Assembly: GCA_934661735.1 (NCBI GenBank)
Contig: CAKUJN010000007.1
Location: 1-44,196, forward strand
DNA length: 44,196 nt
Reading direction: 5' to 3'
From: an uncultured Oscillospiraceae bacterium
GTDB taxonomy: Bacteria > Bacillota > Clostridia > Oscillospirales > Oscillospiraceae
Numbering within the stretch: position 1 is the first letter of the stretch; each line of letters begins with the position of its first letter. Positions 27,925 through 33,934 of the stretch are shown in pieces. The position numbers and the translations under genes are program-made. Below the pieces are notes generated by a model. The model did no database searches and was not told the DNA's origin. It was given only the letters and a program-made list of their open reading frames with translations.

Positions 27925-27992
27925 AATCAAGCCGTTTAATGGCCCTGAAAGCGACCTGGATCGAGCCGGTTGCGTCGGAGGGAGGGAAAACA

Positions 27993-28175
27993 ATGTCTGA
28001 AGTTCGCGTCAAGGAAGGCGAGTCTCTGGAGAATGCGCTCAAGCGCTTCAAGCGCAGCTGTGCAAAAGCCGGCGTTATCGCTGAAGTCAAGAAGAGAGAG
28101 CATTACGTGAGCCCCAGCCTGAAGCGTAAGCAGAAGTCTGAAGCTGCTCGCAAGAACAGAAAGAAGTTCTATTGA
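27993..28175 (+). CDS. rpsU: 30S ribosomal protein S21
   Basis: Small basic 30S protein near the anti-Shine-Dalgarno end of 16S rRNA. 60 aa, family length, beginning [20 protein letters not shown] and ending with a Lys/Arg-rich tail. The ATG at 27993 follows GGAGGGAGGG; an in-frame ATG at 27939 lies in the leader just after the promoter and would add 18 non-homologous residues, so it is rejected. Followed by a terminator, so probably monocistronic. Confidence 0.96.
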   Translation: MSEVRVKEGESLENALKRFKRSCAKAGVIAEVKKREHYVSPSLKRKQKSEAARKNRKKFY

Positions 28176-28198
28176 TTCCCTCTGCGAATAACGAGCTG

Positions 28199-28228
28199 AA
28201 AGGCGCTCTGGTTTCAGAGCGCCTTTTT
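28199..28228 (+). terminator. rpsU terminator, probably bidirectional
   Basis: AAAGGCGCTCTG (28199-28210), loop GTTT, CAGAGCGCCTTT (28215-28226), T run to 28228. On the other strand the stem is also followed by T residues, so it can serve the convergent gene that ends at 28258. Confidence 0.92.
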
Positions 28229-28257
28229 CGTGCGCGTCAAGGGACATGCATCCGCGC

Positions 28258-28866
28258 TCAGGAGTCGGCTGCCTCACGCCAGAGTGGGAGTACCAGCGCG
28301 TTCCGGACCCCAAGCGCCTGCGCCAGCTCCAGCTTGCGCGCGATTGTCTCCTGCGTGTCATAGAAATGCACGGAGTTGGCAGGCGGCACGGGCGCACAGT
28401 AGTTGCAGCAGAAAACGTCCGTGTACACGCCCGCGCGATCGGCGCGCAGGATTGCGCTGGCCGCGCGGGAGATGGCGCTTCCGCCGCCAGACGGGCAGGG
28501 GAGCGCGTAAATTTCACAATATGGCGTAATTACCAGCCACAACCGCGCGCCGTATTCCGCTGTGCTCTGTTCCAGAAGTGTGCGCAGCGCTCCGTCCGCG
28601 ATGTGCGGCGAGACGCAGACGGGATTTTCCGTGAAGCGTCCGGCAAGCTCCGGTGGTACCAGCGTCTGCGCCGAAATGGGCACGCGGCTGACGTCCGGCG
28701 GAAAATTCAGATAGTACACCGTGCCGGCAAAGCTGCCGTCGGGCTGTGCGCCGGAGGGGACAAGCATCATTTCGCCCGCGATGCCGGAGCCGCCGTATTC
28801 CTGACCAGCAACGGTGAAGCAGGTGGCCTCCTCCTCGGCCTGCGGCGGAAAGCGATAAACGATCAA
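28258..28866 (-). CDS. Uncharacterised 202-aa protein
   Basis: Not recognised. The reading frame is open from TTG 28866 to the stop at 28258, convergent with rpsU and divergent from yqeG. Composition is protein-like with no transmembrane segment or signal peptide. It contains paired cysteines in the DVFCCNYCAP segment near residue 160 and PYCEIYALPCPSGGG near 115. The last 30 residues (HFYDTQETIARKLELAQALG then LVLPLW) look faintly like the last strand and helix of a GH18-type TIM barrel, but the protein is too short for a full barrel. The TTG start is preceded by GGGGGCGG about 11 bases away; no ATG or GTG start fits. It could be a diverged fragment. No function is assigned. Confidence 0.55.
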   Translation of the reverse strand: MIVYRFPPQAEEEATCFTVAGQEYGGSGIAGEMMLVPSGAQPDGSFAGTVYYLNFPPDVSRVPISAQTLVPPELAGRFTENPVCVSPHIADGALRTLLEQSTAEYGARLWLVITPYCEIYALPCPSGGGSAISRAASAILRADRAGVYTDVFCCNYCAPVPPANSVHFYDTQETIARKLELAQALGVRNALVLPLWREAADS

Positions 28867-28896
28867 TGGACAAACCGCCCCCTTATGTGATATACT
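28867..28896 (+). promoter_or_regulatory. Promoter of yqeG
   Basis: TGGACA (28867-28872), 18-base spacer, TATACT (28891-28896). The -35 abuts the TTG start of the divergent minus-strand gene, which would compress both control regions into about 60 bases. Confidence 0.55.
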
Positions 28897-28929
28897 CTCA
28901 GCAGATTCTATGAAACCGCAGGTGCCGCT

Positions 28930-29466
28930 ATGTCTTTTCCTTTCTTTCCGGATATCATTCTCCCGTCGCTGACCGATCTGACGCCGGAGCTTCTGCGCGC
29001 GCATGGCGTGGATTTTCTGATGCTGGACTTTGATAATACCATTGTTCCGTATACGACCGACGTGCCGTCTGAGCGGATGCGCGGGTGGCTTGAGATGATG
29101 AAGCGTTCCGGAATCCGCCTGTGCGTCGTCTCCAACAGTCACCGCCCGCGCGTGCGGGTGTTCTGCGAAATGTACGGGCTGGACTGCATCACGCACGCAA
29201 AAAAGCCGTTTCAGAAAGGCATCCGCGAATGTCTGCGCACCTACGGCCTGCGGCCGGAGCAGGCGGCGCTGGCAGGGGATCAGATCTATACGGACGTGCT
29301 GGGCGCGAAAAGCGGCGGCCTGACCGCGATTCTGGTCCGTGCGATCCACAATCATACCGTCTGGCTGAAGCTACGGCACGTGGCCGAGCTGCCATTTATC
29401 GGCGGCGCAAGGTTGAAAATCGCGCTGCACGAAAAAAGAGGCGCACGGAATCGCGGAAAAATTTGA
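28930..29466 (+). CDS. yqeG: YqeG-family HAD-IIIA phosphatase
   Basis: HAD-superfamily hydrolase of the YqeG type, related to mitochondrial phosphatidylglycerophosphate phosphatase PTPMT/Gep4-like proteins; the substrate in Firmicutes is not firmly fixed. 178 aa. Motif I LDFDNTIVPY near residue 32 (nucleophile Asp), motif II VVSNSHR near 64, Lys in AKKPF near 95, and motif III ALAGDQIYTDVLGAKSGG near 115 with the acidic pair. Start ATG 28930 follows GCAGGTG. In many Clostridia yqeG lies close to efp, as here. Confidence 0.9.
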   Translation: MSFPFFPDIILPSLTDLTPELLRAHGVDFLMLDFDNTIVPYTTDVPSERMRGWLEMMKRSGIRLCVVSNSHRPRVRVFCEMYGLDCITHAKKPFQKGIRECLRTYGLRPEQAALAGDQIYTDVLGAKSGGLTAILVRAIHNHTVWLKLRHVAELPFIGGARLKIALHEKRGARNRGKI

Positions 29467-29484
29467 TTATTTTATTTGGATATC

Positions 29485-29513
29485 TTGAAAAATACGCAGC
29501 CTTGTTGTAAAAT
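29485..29513 (+). promoter_or_regulatory. Promoter of efp
   Basis: TTGAAA (29485-29490), 17-base spacer, TAAAAT (29508-29513). It starts about 19 bases after the yqeG stop and leaves a leader of about 130 bases containing two stem-loops. Confidence 0.8.
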
Positions 29514-29529
29514 CTAAAGAGCTATTGTA

Positions 29530-29622
29530 TAGCATCAGTTGACAAGTATACACGCCCGCTGGCGCGTACCCTTGTCAGCTGGTGCTAGTTTGGAAACCCT
29601 GGATCAGTTGCATCGGGGCTTC
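29530..29622 (+). ncRNA. Structured 5' leader of efp
   Basis: The leader folds by eye into two elements. Hairpin 1: a 17-bp stem pairs 29530-29546 with 29571-29587, interrupted only by two G-U pairs, capped by a second stem (29549-29556 with 29561-29568, one mismatch, CGCT loop). Hairpin 2: 29593-29603 pairs with 29612-29622 (GGAAACCCTG with CGGGGCTTCC, one A-C mismatch, one G-U). ATCAGTTG occurs twice (29534-29541 and 29603-29610) and both copies can pair with CAGCTGGT (29576-29583). No U run follows, so it is not an ordinary terminator. Not recognised as a known riboswitch class; could act on efp translation or be an RNA stabiliser. Confidence 0.55.
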
Positions 29623-29652
29623 CTATGAAACTATTTTATTGGAGGAACTAGT

Positions 29653-30222
29653 ATGGCAACAATTACTGCCGGTGATTTCAGAAACGGCAAAACGTTTGAG
29701 ATGGACGGCAAGATCATGCAGGTCATCGAATTCCAGCATGTCAAGCCCGGCAAGGGCGCTGCGTTTGTCCGCACCAAGATGAAGAACGTCGTGACCGGCG
29801 CCGTGACCGAGACCTCGTTCAACCCCACCGCAAAGTTTGAAGAAGCGTTCATCGAGCGCAAGGATTATGAGTACAGCTACAACGACGGCGATCTGTACTA
29901 TTTCATGGATCAGGAAACGTTCGACATGCTGCCGCTGAACAAGGACGTGCTGGATGATTCGTTCCGCTTCATCAAGGAAAACACCGTCTGCAAGCTTCTG
30001 AGCTATAAGGGCAGCGTTTTCGGCATTGAAACGCCGAACTTTGTCGAGCTTGAGGTCATCAAGGCCGACCCAGGCGTCAAGGGCGATACCGCCACCAACG
30101 TCACCAAGCCCGCCACGGTTGAAACCGGCGCCGAGATCAAGGTTCCGCTGTTCATCAATGAAGGCGACCGCATCCAGATCGACACCCGCACGGGCGAGTA
30201 TCTGGGCCGCGCAAAGGGCTGA
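29653..30222 (+). CDS. efp: Translation elongation factor P (189 aa)
   Basis: Binds between the P and E sites and rescues ribosomes stalled at polyproline stretches. 189 aa, family length. The domain I loop that carries the modified residue is [12 protein letters not shown] near residue 28, with the Lys that is modified in other bacteria. The domain III signature [20 protein letters not shown] near 138 ends in the usual acidic RTGEYL at the C-terminus. GGAGGA stands seven bases before ATG 29653. No modification enzyme (EpmA or YmfI-like) is in the window. Confidence 0.97.
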   Translation: MATITAGDFRNGKTFEMDGKIMQVIEFQHVKPGKGAAFVRTKMKNVVTGAVTETSFNPTAKFEEAFIERKDYEYSYNDGDLYYFMDQETFDMLPLNKDVLDDSFRFIKENTVCKLLSYKGSVFGIETPNFVELEVIKADPGVKGDTATNVTKPATVETGAEIKVPLFINEGDRIQIDTRTGEYLGRAKG

Positions 30223-30263
30223 TATCCGATCATAAACCTCACGGACAGAAAGGAGAAAGCGCA

Positions 30264-30692
30264 ATGACTCTTTCCGAAAAAGCCGCATACCTCAAGGGAC
30301 TGATGGACGGTCTGAAGCTGGACACCGACAAGGACGAGAACAAGGTTCTGGCCGCGATTGTGGATATGCTCCATGACGTGGCGGAGAATGTTTCCGATCT
30401 GGAGGACGTTGTCGATACCATCTCTGACGAGCTGGACTGCATCGAGGAGGACCTCGACACCATCGACGAGTATCTGATGGACGACGAGGAGGACGATGAT
30501 GATTATGATGACGACGACGAGGACGATGACGACGAATACGACTTCGGCGACGACGAAACCATCTATGAGGTAAAGTGCCCCACCTGCGGTGAGGTCATCA
30601 ATCTGGATGAAGAAATGCTGGACGAGGGCTCCACGGTCTGCCCCAGCTGCGGCGAAGAGCTGGAGTTTGACACCGAGGAGACGGACGAATAA
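30264..30692 (+). CDS. CD1247-type acidic protein with C-terminal zinc ribbon
   Basis: 142 aa, resembling the family named after Clostridioides difficile CD1247, function unknown. Residues 1-70 are helical (TLSEKAAYLKGLMDGLKLD then a coiled heptad-like stretch). Residues 70-95 are almost purely Asp/Glu with Tyr, written in low-complexity GAY/GAR codons. Residues 101-130 hold a zinc ribbon, CPTCGEVINLDEE then CPSCGEELEFD. The acidic run suggests a DNA-mimic or basic-protein partner, which is speculation. AAAGGAG precedes the ATG; it follows efp by 41 bases and ends at a terminator, so it is probably co-transcribed with efp. Confidence 0.85.
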   Translation: MTLSEKAAYLKGLMDGLKLDTDKDENKVLAAIVDMLHDVAENVSDLEDVVDTISDELDCIEEDLDTIDEYLMDDEEDDDDYDDDDEDDDDEYDFGDDETIYEVKCPTCGEVINLDEEMLDEGSTVCPSCGEELEFDTEETDE

Positions 30693-30713
30693 TCCACAGC
30701 GTTGAATTGTATG

Positions 30714-30742
30714 AAAAGCACGGCTCGCAGAGCCGTGCTTTT
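30714..30742 (+). terminator. Terminator after the efp/CD1247 unit
   Basis: AAAAGCACGGCTC (30714-30726), 3-base loop, GAGCCGTGCTTTT (30730-30742): a 13-bp perfect stem whose end forms the T run. Confidence 0.93.
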
Positions 30743-30822
30743 GTATTTCCAGTTTGCACCGGAGTGCAGAATTTGCGGCAACGCCGCAAGCGTTGCTTCG
30801 CAGTTGATTCTGTTCCGCACCA

Positions 30823-30914
30823 TGTAGGGGCCGACGACTCTGTCGGCCCGACGTTTCCGGTTTGCACCGGACTGCCGTTGCGTGCGGTGAAACCGCAGCC
30901 GTGCCTCCGGCGGC
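30823..30914 (+). repeat. Repeat copy A
   Basis: Begins TGTAGGGGCCGACGACTC, contains the hairpin GGGCCGAC (30828-30835) with GTCGGCCC (30842-30849), a CCGG...CCGG module, and ends GTGCCTCCGGCGGC (30901-30914). CTTGCCAGAAAAAGTAGGCA follows at 31033-31052. The same order appears inverted in copy B. Confidence 0.75.
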
Positions 30915-31507
30915 TCGTCCTCACAAACTCCACATCCCTCGCCCCGCCGCAGGCGGCAGGTCTCGTCCGTTCCGTTGTTCGTCCTCTCCAAATTGCAAAC
31001 GCTTCGCTGGTTTGCAATTTGGTTCCATCTGTCTTGCCAGAAAAAGTAGGCAAAAAGATGCGCTTGGAGACGCGCTATATTGCGCGCTGACGCGCGCGAT
31101 TTTTATTTAACGCCCTATTCGGGCGCAGAATTGCTATTTTCCCGATAGCTTATGGTTCCGACGAATGTACTACACGCATTTGCGGGCAGACTGCATCAAC
31201 TTCGCTTCTGCTCATCTCCGGAATACTCGGCTGATTACGATATTGCACAGCATGTTGTAGGGGCCGATGCCCACATCAACCCTGCAAATTTTCTGCACCA
31301 CCGGCGAATCCACAGATGCGCTGCTGTTTCCACAGCAGCGTGTTTTGCCATCTCTTTGCGCGGCAACTGCTCCCGATGGGAGCGTTGTCTCCACGCAGGC
31401 GGCGCTGTAGTGTAGATTTGTAGGGAGATTTCCGTGTGTTGGCCGCAATGTTCTTCTACGGGGTAATTCTGTGGCTTGCGGTACAATCCGATTCGTTTCC
31501 AGCGCCT

Positions 31508-31634
31508 CTTTTTACCCACTTTTTCTGGCAAGGCAGAAAAAGTGGGCCGCCGGAGGCACGGTTACAGTGTAACTGCCAAAACGGCAGTTCCGGTGAATCC
31601 GGAGAAACGGGCCGACAGAGTCGTCGGCCCCTAT
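31508..31634 (-). repeat. Repeat copy B (inverted relative to copy A)
   Basis: Read on the minus strand: GGGGCCGACGACTCTGTCGG (hairpin 31609-31616 with 31623-31630), a CCGG module, GTGCCTCCGGCGGC (31546-31559), then CTTGCCAGAAAAAGTGGGTA (to 31508), the same module order as copy A. The CTTGCCAG module matches its plus-strand partner at 23 of 25 positions. A third, partial GTAGGGGCCGATGCCC occurs at 31257-31272. Confidence 0.75.
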
Positions 31635-31664
31635 AGGGTATTCAAAACAAACAGAATGCGGCGC

Positions 31665-31694
31665 AAAAGAAATGACACGGTTTTCACCGTGCCA
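31665..31694 (-). terminator. Terminator of the minus-strand TSCPD/ybaK unit
   Basis: On the minus strand TGGCACGGT (31694-31686), tetraloop GAAA, ACCGTGTCA (31681-31673), with one G-U pair, followed by TTTCTTT. Confidence 0.88.
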
Positions 31695-31700
31695 CTCAAT

Positions 31701-31964
31701 TTACGCGCCCTTTGCCAGCTTTTCCTTGACCTGCAAAAGCGCCGTAGCCAGCTGATCGGGGCAGGAAGTCTCCTTCATACCGCAGTGAATGCCCTTCAGC
31801 CGCGCGATGACCTCGTCAATGTCCATGCCCTTTACCAGACGGCTGATGCCCTGAAGATTGCCATTGCAGCCGCCGATATATTCCACGTTTACCAGCTTGT
31901 TGTCCTCAACATCCAGAATGATGCGGGACGAGCAGGTGCCGCGCGTTTTGTATTCAAATTTCAT
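31701..31964 (-). CDS. TSCPD-domain protein (TIGR03905 type)
   Basis: 87 aa, matching the small TSCPD family named for its conserved motif and related to the C-terminal domain of vitamin B12-dependent ribonucleotide reductases; the function alone is unknown. TSCPD is represented by ETSCPDQLATAL near residue 65; CSSRI near 11 and GGCNGNLQGIS near 31 add conserved cysteines that may bind metal. ATG 31964 follows AGGAGG. It lies 10 bases after the ybaK stop, in the same unit, and ends at the terminator. Confidence 0.88.
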   Translation of the reverse strand: MKFEYKTRGTCSSRIILDVEDNKLVNVEYIGGCNGNLQGISRLVKGMDIDEVIARLKGIHCGMKETSCPDQLATALLQVKEKLAKGA

Positions 31965-31974
31965 GGTGGTCCTC

Positions 31975-32442
31975 CTATGTCAGGTCGCAGAGCGACAGGT
32001 TTACATAATCAACAAGCGCTTCCGGATTCAGCAGGAGCTGACAGCCGCGGCAGCCGGCCGACACGCCGATTTCGTCATACAGCATGGCTGTTTCGTCCAT
32101 ATACGTCGGAAACTTCTTTTTCATTCCGATCGGACTGCATCCGCCGCGCACATAGCCCGTCAGCGGCAGAAGCTCCTTGACATGAATCAGCTCGACCTTT
32201 TTGTCGCCTGCGGCCTTTGCCGCCTTTTTCAGGTCCAGTTCACAGCAGACCGGAATGCAGAATACCAGATAGCCGTTTTTTTCGCCGCGCGCGACCAGCG
32301 TCTTGAAGATCTGCTCGGGCGGCATGCCGATGGCCGCGGCGGCGTGCATGCCGCCCAGATCGTTTTCGTCATAGTCATATTCGGCGGCGCGGTAGGAAAT
32401 GTGCGCCTGATCCAGCAGGCGCATGACGTTTGTTTTGTTCAT
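31975..32442 (-). CDS. ybaK: Cys-tRNA(Pro)/aminoacyl-tRNA deacylase, YbaK/EbsC type
   Basis: Trans-editing enzyme that hydrolyses misacylated tRNA, classically Cys-tRNA(Pro). 155 aa, family length. YbaK fold markers: KTLVARGEKNGYLVFCIPV near residue 47 and the loop GYVRGGCSPIGMKK near 97, typical of YbaK, whose conserved Lys lies in IFKTL. ATG 32442 is chosen because AAGGAG precedes it by nine bases; the frame remains open another 12 codons upstream across the promoter. Divergent from a second YbaK-like gene. Confidence 0.93.
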   Translation of the reverse strand: MNKTNVMRLLDQAHISYRAAEYDYDENDLGGMHAAAAIGMPPEQIFKTLVARGEKNGYLVFCIPVCCELDLKKAAKAAGDKKVELIHVKELLPLTGYVRGGCSPIGMKKKFPTYMDETAMLYDEIGVSAGCRGCQLLLNPEALVDYVNLSLCDLT

Positions 32443-32466
32443 GGCGCTCGCTCCTTTTGCCCCTGC

Positions 32467-32495
32467 ATCATAGCACATTTGCGCGGGGCTTGCAA
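32467..32495 (-). promoter_or_regulatory. Promoter of ybaK-TSCPD, sharing its -35 with the divergent gene
   Basis: On the minus strand TTGCAA (32495-32490), 17-base spacer, TATGAT (32472-32467). Because TTGCAA is its own reverse complement, the same six bases are the -35 of the plus-strand promoter. Confidence 0.82.
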
Positions 32496-32518
32496 GTTCG
32501 GCTTTTTTCTGCTACAAT
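32490..32518 (+). promoter_or_regulatory. Promoter of the second YbaK-like gene, sharing the same -35
   Basis: TTGCAA (32490-32495), 17-base spacer, TACAAT (32513-32518). Leader to ATG 32548 is about 22 bases. Only one RNA polymerase could occupy this -35 at a time, so the two divergent units should compete. Confidence 0.82.
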
Positions 32519-32547
32519 ACGCGCAATTTGAGTCGGGAGGCGGAATC

Positions 32548-33033
32548 ATGTCGATTGAACGGGTAAGAGCGTATTTTGCCACGCTTGGAATTGAAAACCG
32601 GATTCAGGAATTTGATGTATCCAGCGCCACGGTCGAGCTGGCTGCGCTGGCGCTCGGCGTGGACGGTGCGCGCATTGCCAAGACGCTTTCATTTCTGGTG
32701 GGGGACAAATGCGTGCTGATCGTTGCGGCGGGCGACGCGCGCGTTGACAACAAAAAGTACAAGGCGCGCTTCGGCGCAAAGGCAAAAATGCTGGCGCATG
32801 ACGACGTGCCGGAGTATATCGGCCACGCAGTGGGTGGCGTGTGTCCGTTTGCGGTCAATGATGGTGTTGAGGTCTGGCTGGATGAGTCCCTCCGGCGCTT
32901 TGAGACGGTTTTCCCCGCCTGCGGCAGCGCCAGCAGCGCCATTGAACTGACGATTCCAGAGCTTGAGTGCTATTCCCGCTGCAACGGCTGGGTGGACGTC
33001 TGCAAGGACTGGCAGACGGAACACGCTGAATAG
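32548..33033 (+). CDS. YbaK/EbsC-family aminoacyl-tRNA deacylase paralogue
   Basis: 161 aa, second YbaK/EbsC fold in the window, only distantly like its neighbour. Markers: KTLSFLVGDKCVLIVAAGDARVD near residue 44, DNKKYKARFG near 68 and GHAVGGVCPFAVNDGVEVW near 92, the loop typical of this branch (YbaK/ProX-like), then LRRFETVFPACGS. It probably hydrolyses a mischarged or free aminoacyl-tRNA; which one is unknown. ATG 32548 follows GGGAGGCGG. It ends at a terminator, so it is a single-gene unit. Confidence 0.88.
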   Translation: MSIERVRAYFATLGIENRIQEFDVSSATVELAALALGVDGARIAKTLSFLVGDKCVLIVAAGDARVDNKKYKARFGAKAKMLAHDDVPEYIGHAVGGVCPFAVNDGVEVWLDESLRRFETVFPACGSASSAIELTIPELECYSRCNGWVDVCKDWQTEHAE

Positions 33034-33040
33034 GCGCTGT

Positions 33041-33072
33041 ATCCGCTCGTTGTATTTCGGGCGGATGTTTTT
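33041..33072 (+). terminator. Terminator after the YbaK-like paralogue
   Basis: ATCCGC-T-CG (33041-33049) pairs with CG-G-GCGGAT (33058-33066) around an 8-base loop with one internal T/G mismatch pair, followed by GTTTTT. Weak but well placed. Confidence 0.65.
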
Positions 33073-33122
33073 CGCCGTTTTACAGATACTAAGCTCTGAA
33101 TTACAGATTCGGAGGTTTTATC

Positions 33123-33830
33123 ATGGCGGAGGAAAAGCACGAAAAAACAGCGCCGCAGGAGCAGCAGCTGATTGACCTCGGTTCGTCGGTGACGCGCTCG
33201 GAGAGCGGTAATATCTATACGCTGACGATCATCGGACAGATCGAGGGGCATCAGATTCTGCCGGAGACGGTCAAGACGACCAAATATGAGCATGTGATTC
33301 CGCTTCTGGCGGCGGTGGAGGAGAGTCAGGAGATCGACGGACTGCTTCTGCTTCTGAACACGGTGGGCGGCGATATTGAAGCCGGCCTTGCCATCGCGGA
33401 GCTGATTGCGGGGATGAAAAAGCCGACGGTCTCTCTGGTGCTGGGCGGCGGGCATTCCATCGGCATTCCGCTTGCAGTGTCGGCAAAAAAGTGCATGATC
33501 GTCCCGACAGCCAGCATGACGGTTCATCCGGTGCGCATGACGGGGCTTGTCGTCGGCGCGCCGCAGACCTATGCGTATTTTAACCGGATTCAGGAACAGA
33601 TCGTCGATTTTGTCACGGCAAATTCCCGCATCACGCGCGAGCAGTTTTTGCAGTATATGATGGCGACGGATGAGATTGCCACGGACGTCGGCACGGTCAT
33701 CTACGGACGTGAGGCGGTGCAGTGCGGACTGATGGACCGGCTGGGCAGTCTGAGCGACGCGCTGGCCTGTCTGCACCGGCAGATCGGAAAACGGCGGAAG
33801 CAGTCGCAACAAAATCGGACTTCCGGCTAA
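33123..33830 (+). CDS. tepA: ClpP-like serine protease, TepA/YmfB type
   Basis: Crotonase-fold ClpP-class peptidase like B. subtilis TepA, which is implicated in preprotein translocation and signal-peptide degradation. 235 aa. Substrate-binding strand LLLLLNTVGGDIEAGLAIAE near residue 76, nucleophile Ser in GGGHSIGIPLAVSAK (about residue 111), and His in TASMTVHPVRMTG near 135. No signal peptide. ATG 33123 is preceded by GGAGG. In B. subtilis tepA lies upstream of spoIIIE; the same association is seen here with uppP in between. An 8-base TTACAGAT repeat (33080-33087 and 33101-33108, spaced 21) precedes the gene, but no good promoter was found. Confidence 0.9.
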   Translation: MAEEKHEKTAPQEQQLIDLGSSVTRSESGNIYTLTIIGQIEGHQILPETVKTTKYEHVIPLLAAVEESQEIDGLLLLLNTVGGDIEAGLAIAELIAGMKKPTVSLVLGGGHSIGIPLAVSAKKCMIVPTASMTVHPVRMTGLVVGAPQTYAYFNRIQEQIVDFVTANSRITREQFLQYMMATDEIATDVGTVIYGREAVQCGLMDRLGSLSDALACLHRQIGKRRKQSQQNRTSG

Positions 33831-33863
33831 AATGGATGGAAATATCCGCCGCGATGTGTTAAT

Positions 33864-33916
33864 ATACTGTCATGTCCACCCGCGGCCGTGTGCCGCGGCG
33901 GAATGGACAGTATTTT
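33864..33916 (+). terminator. Branched hairpin before uppP, possible attenuator or terminator
   Basis: Outer stem ATACTGTC (33864-33871) with GACAGTAT (33906-33913), inner stem CCGCGGC (33880-33886) with GCCGCGG (33892-33898), then TTTT at 33913-33916. It ends 18 bases before the uppP start and could terminate tepA read-through or attenuate uppP. Confidence 0.55.
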
Positions 33917-33934
33917 CAACTCGGAGGGTCGGAT

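Larger units (their letters stand above)
30743..31664. repeat. Non-coding, palindrome-rich repeat block
   Basis: No convincing gene on either strand over about 920 bases. It contains inverted copies of one modular sequence at its two ends, a third remnant in the middle, and several perfect hairpins. Hairpins: 13 bp at 30988-31022 (CCAAATTGCAAAC, loop of 9), 13 bp at 31515-31546 (CCCACTTTTTCTG, loop of 6), and AACTGCC/GGCAGTT at 31571-31588. A 24-base direct repeat (TTTCCRGTTTGCACCGGAST type) lies at 30746-30769 and 30854-30877. Such blocks look like REP/BIME- or MITE-like intergenic repeats; no transposase is present. Confidence 0.75.

Noticed and set aside
27939..27992. 18-codon N-terminal extension of S21 from ATG 27939
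   Set aside because: It lies directly after the promoter, has no ribosome binding site and does not match the family start; ATG 27993 has a strong GGAGG.
29530..29622. efp leader as an intrinsic terminator or T-box
   Set aside because: No U run follows either stem, and there is no AGGGTGGNACCGCG T-box core.
30743..31664. Small open frames in the repeat block
   Set aside because: They are short, have no ribosome binding site or family resemblance, and run through palindromes.
33073..33122. Promoter before tepA based on TTTACA or GATACT
   Set aside because: Spacings put either -10 on or next to the ribosome binding site, or leave no -35. The TTACAGAT direct repeat is real but unexplained.
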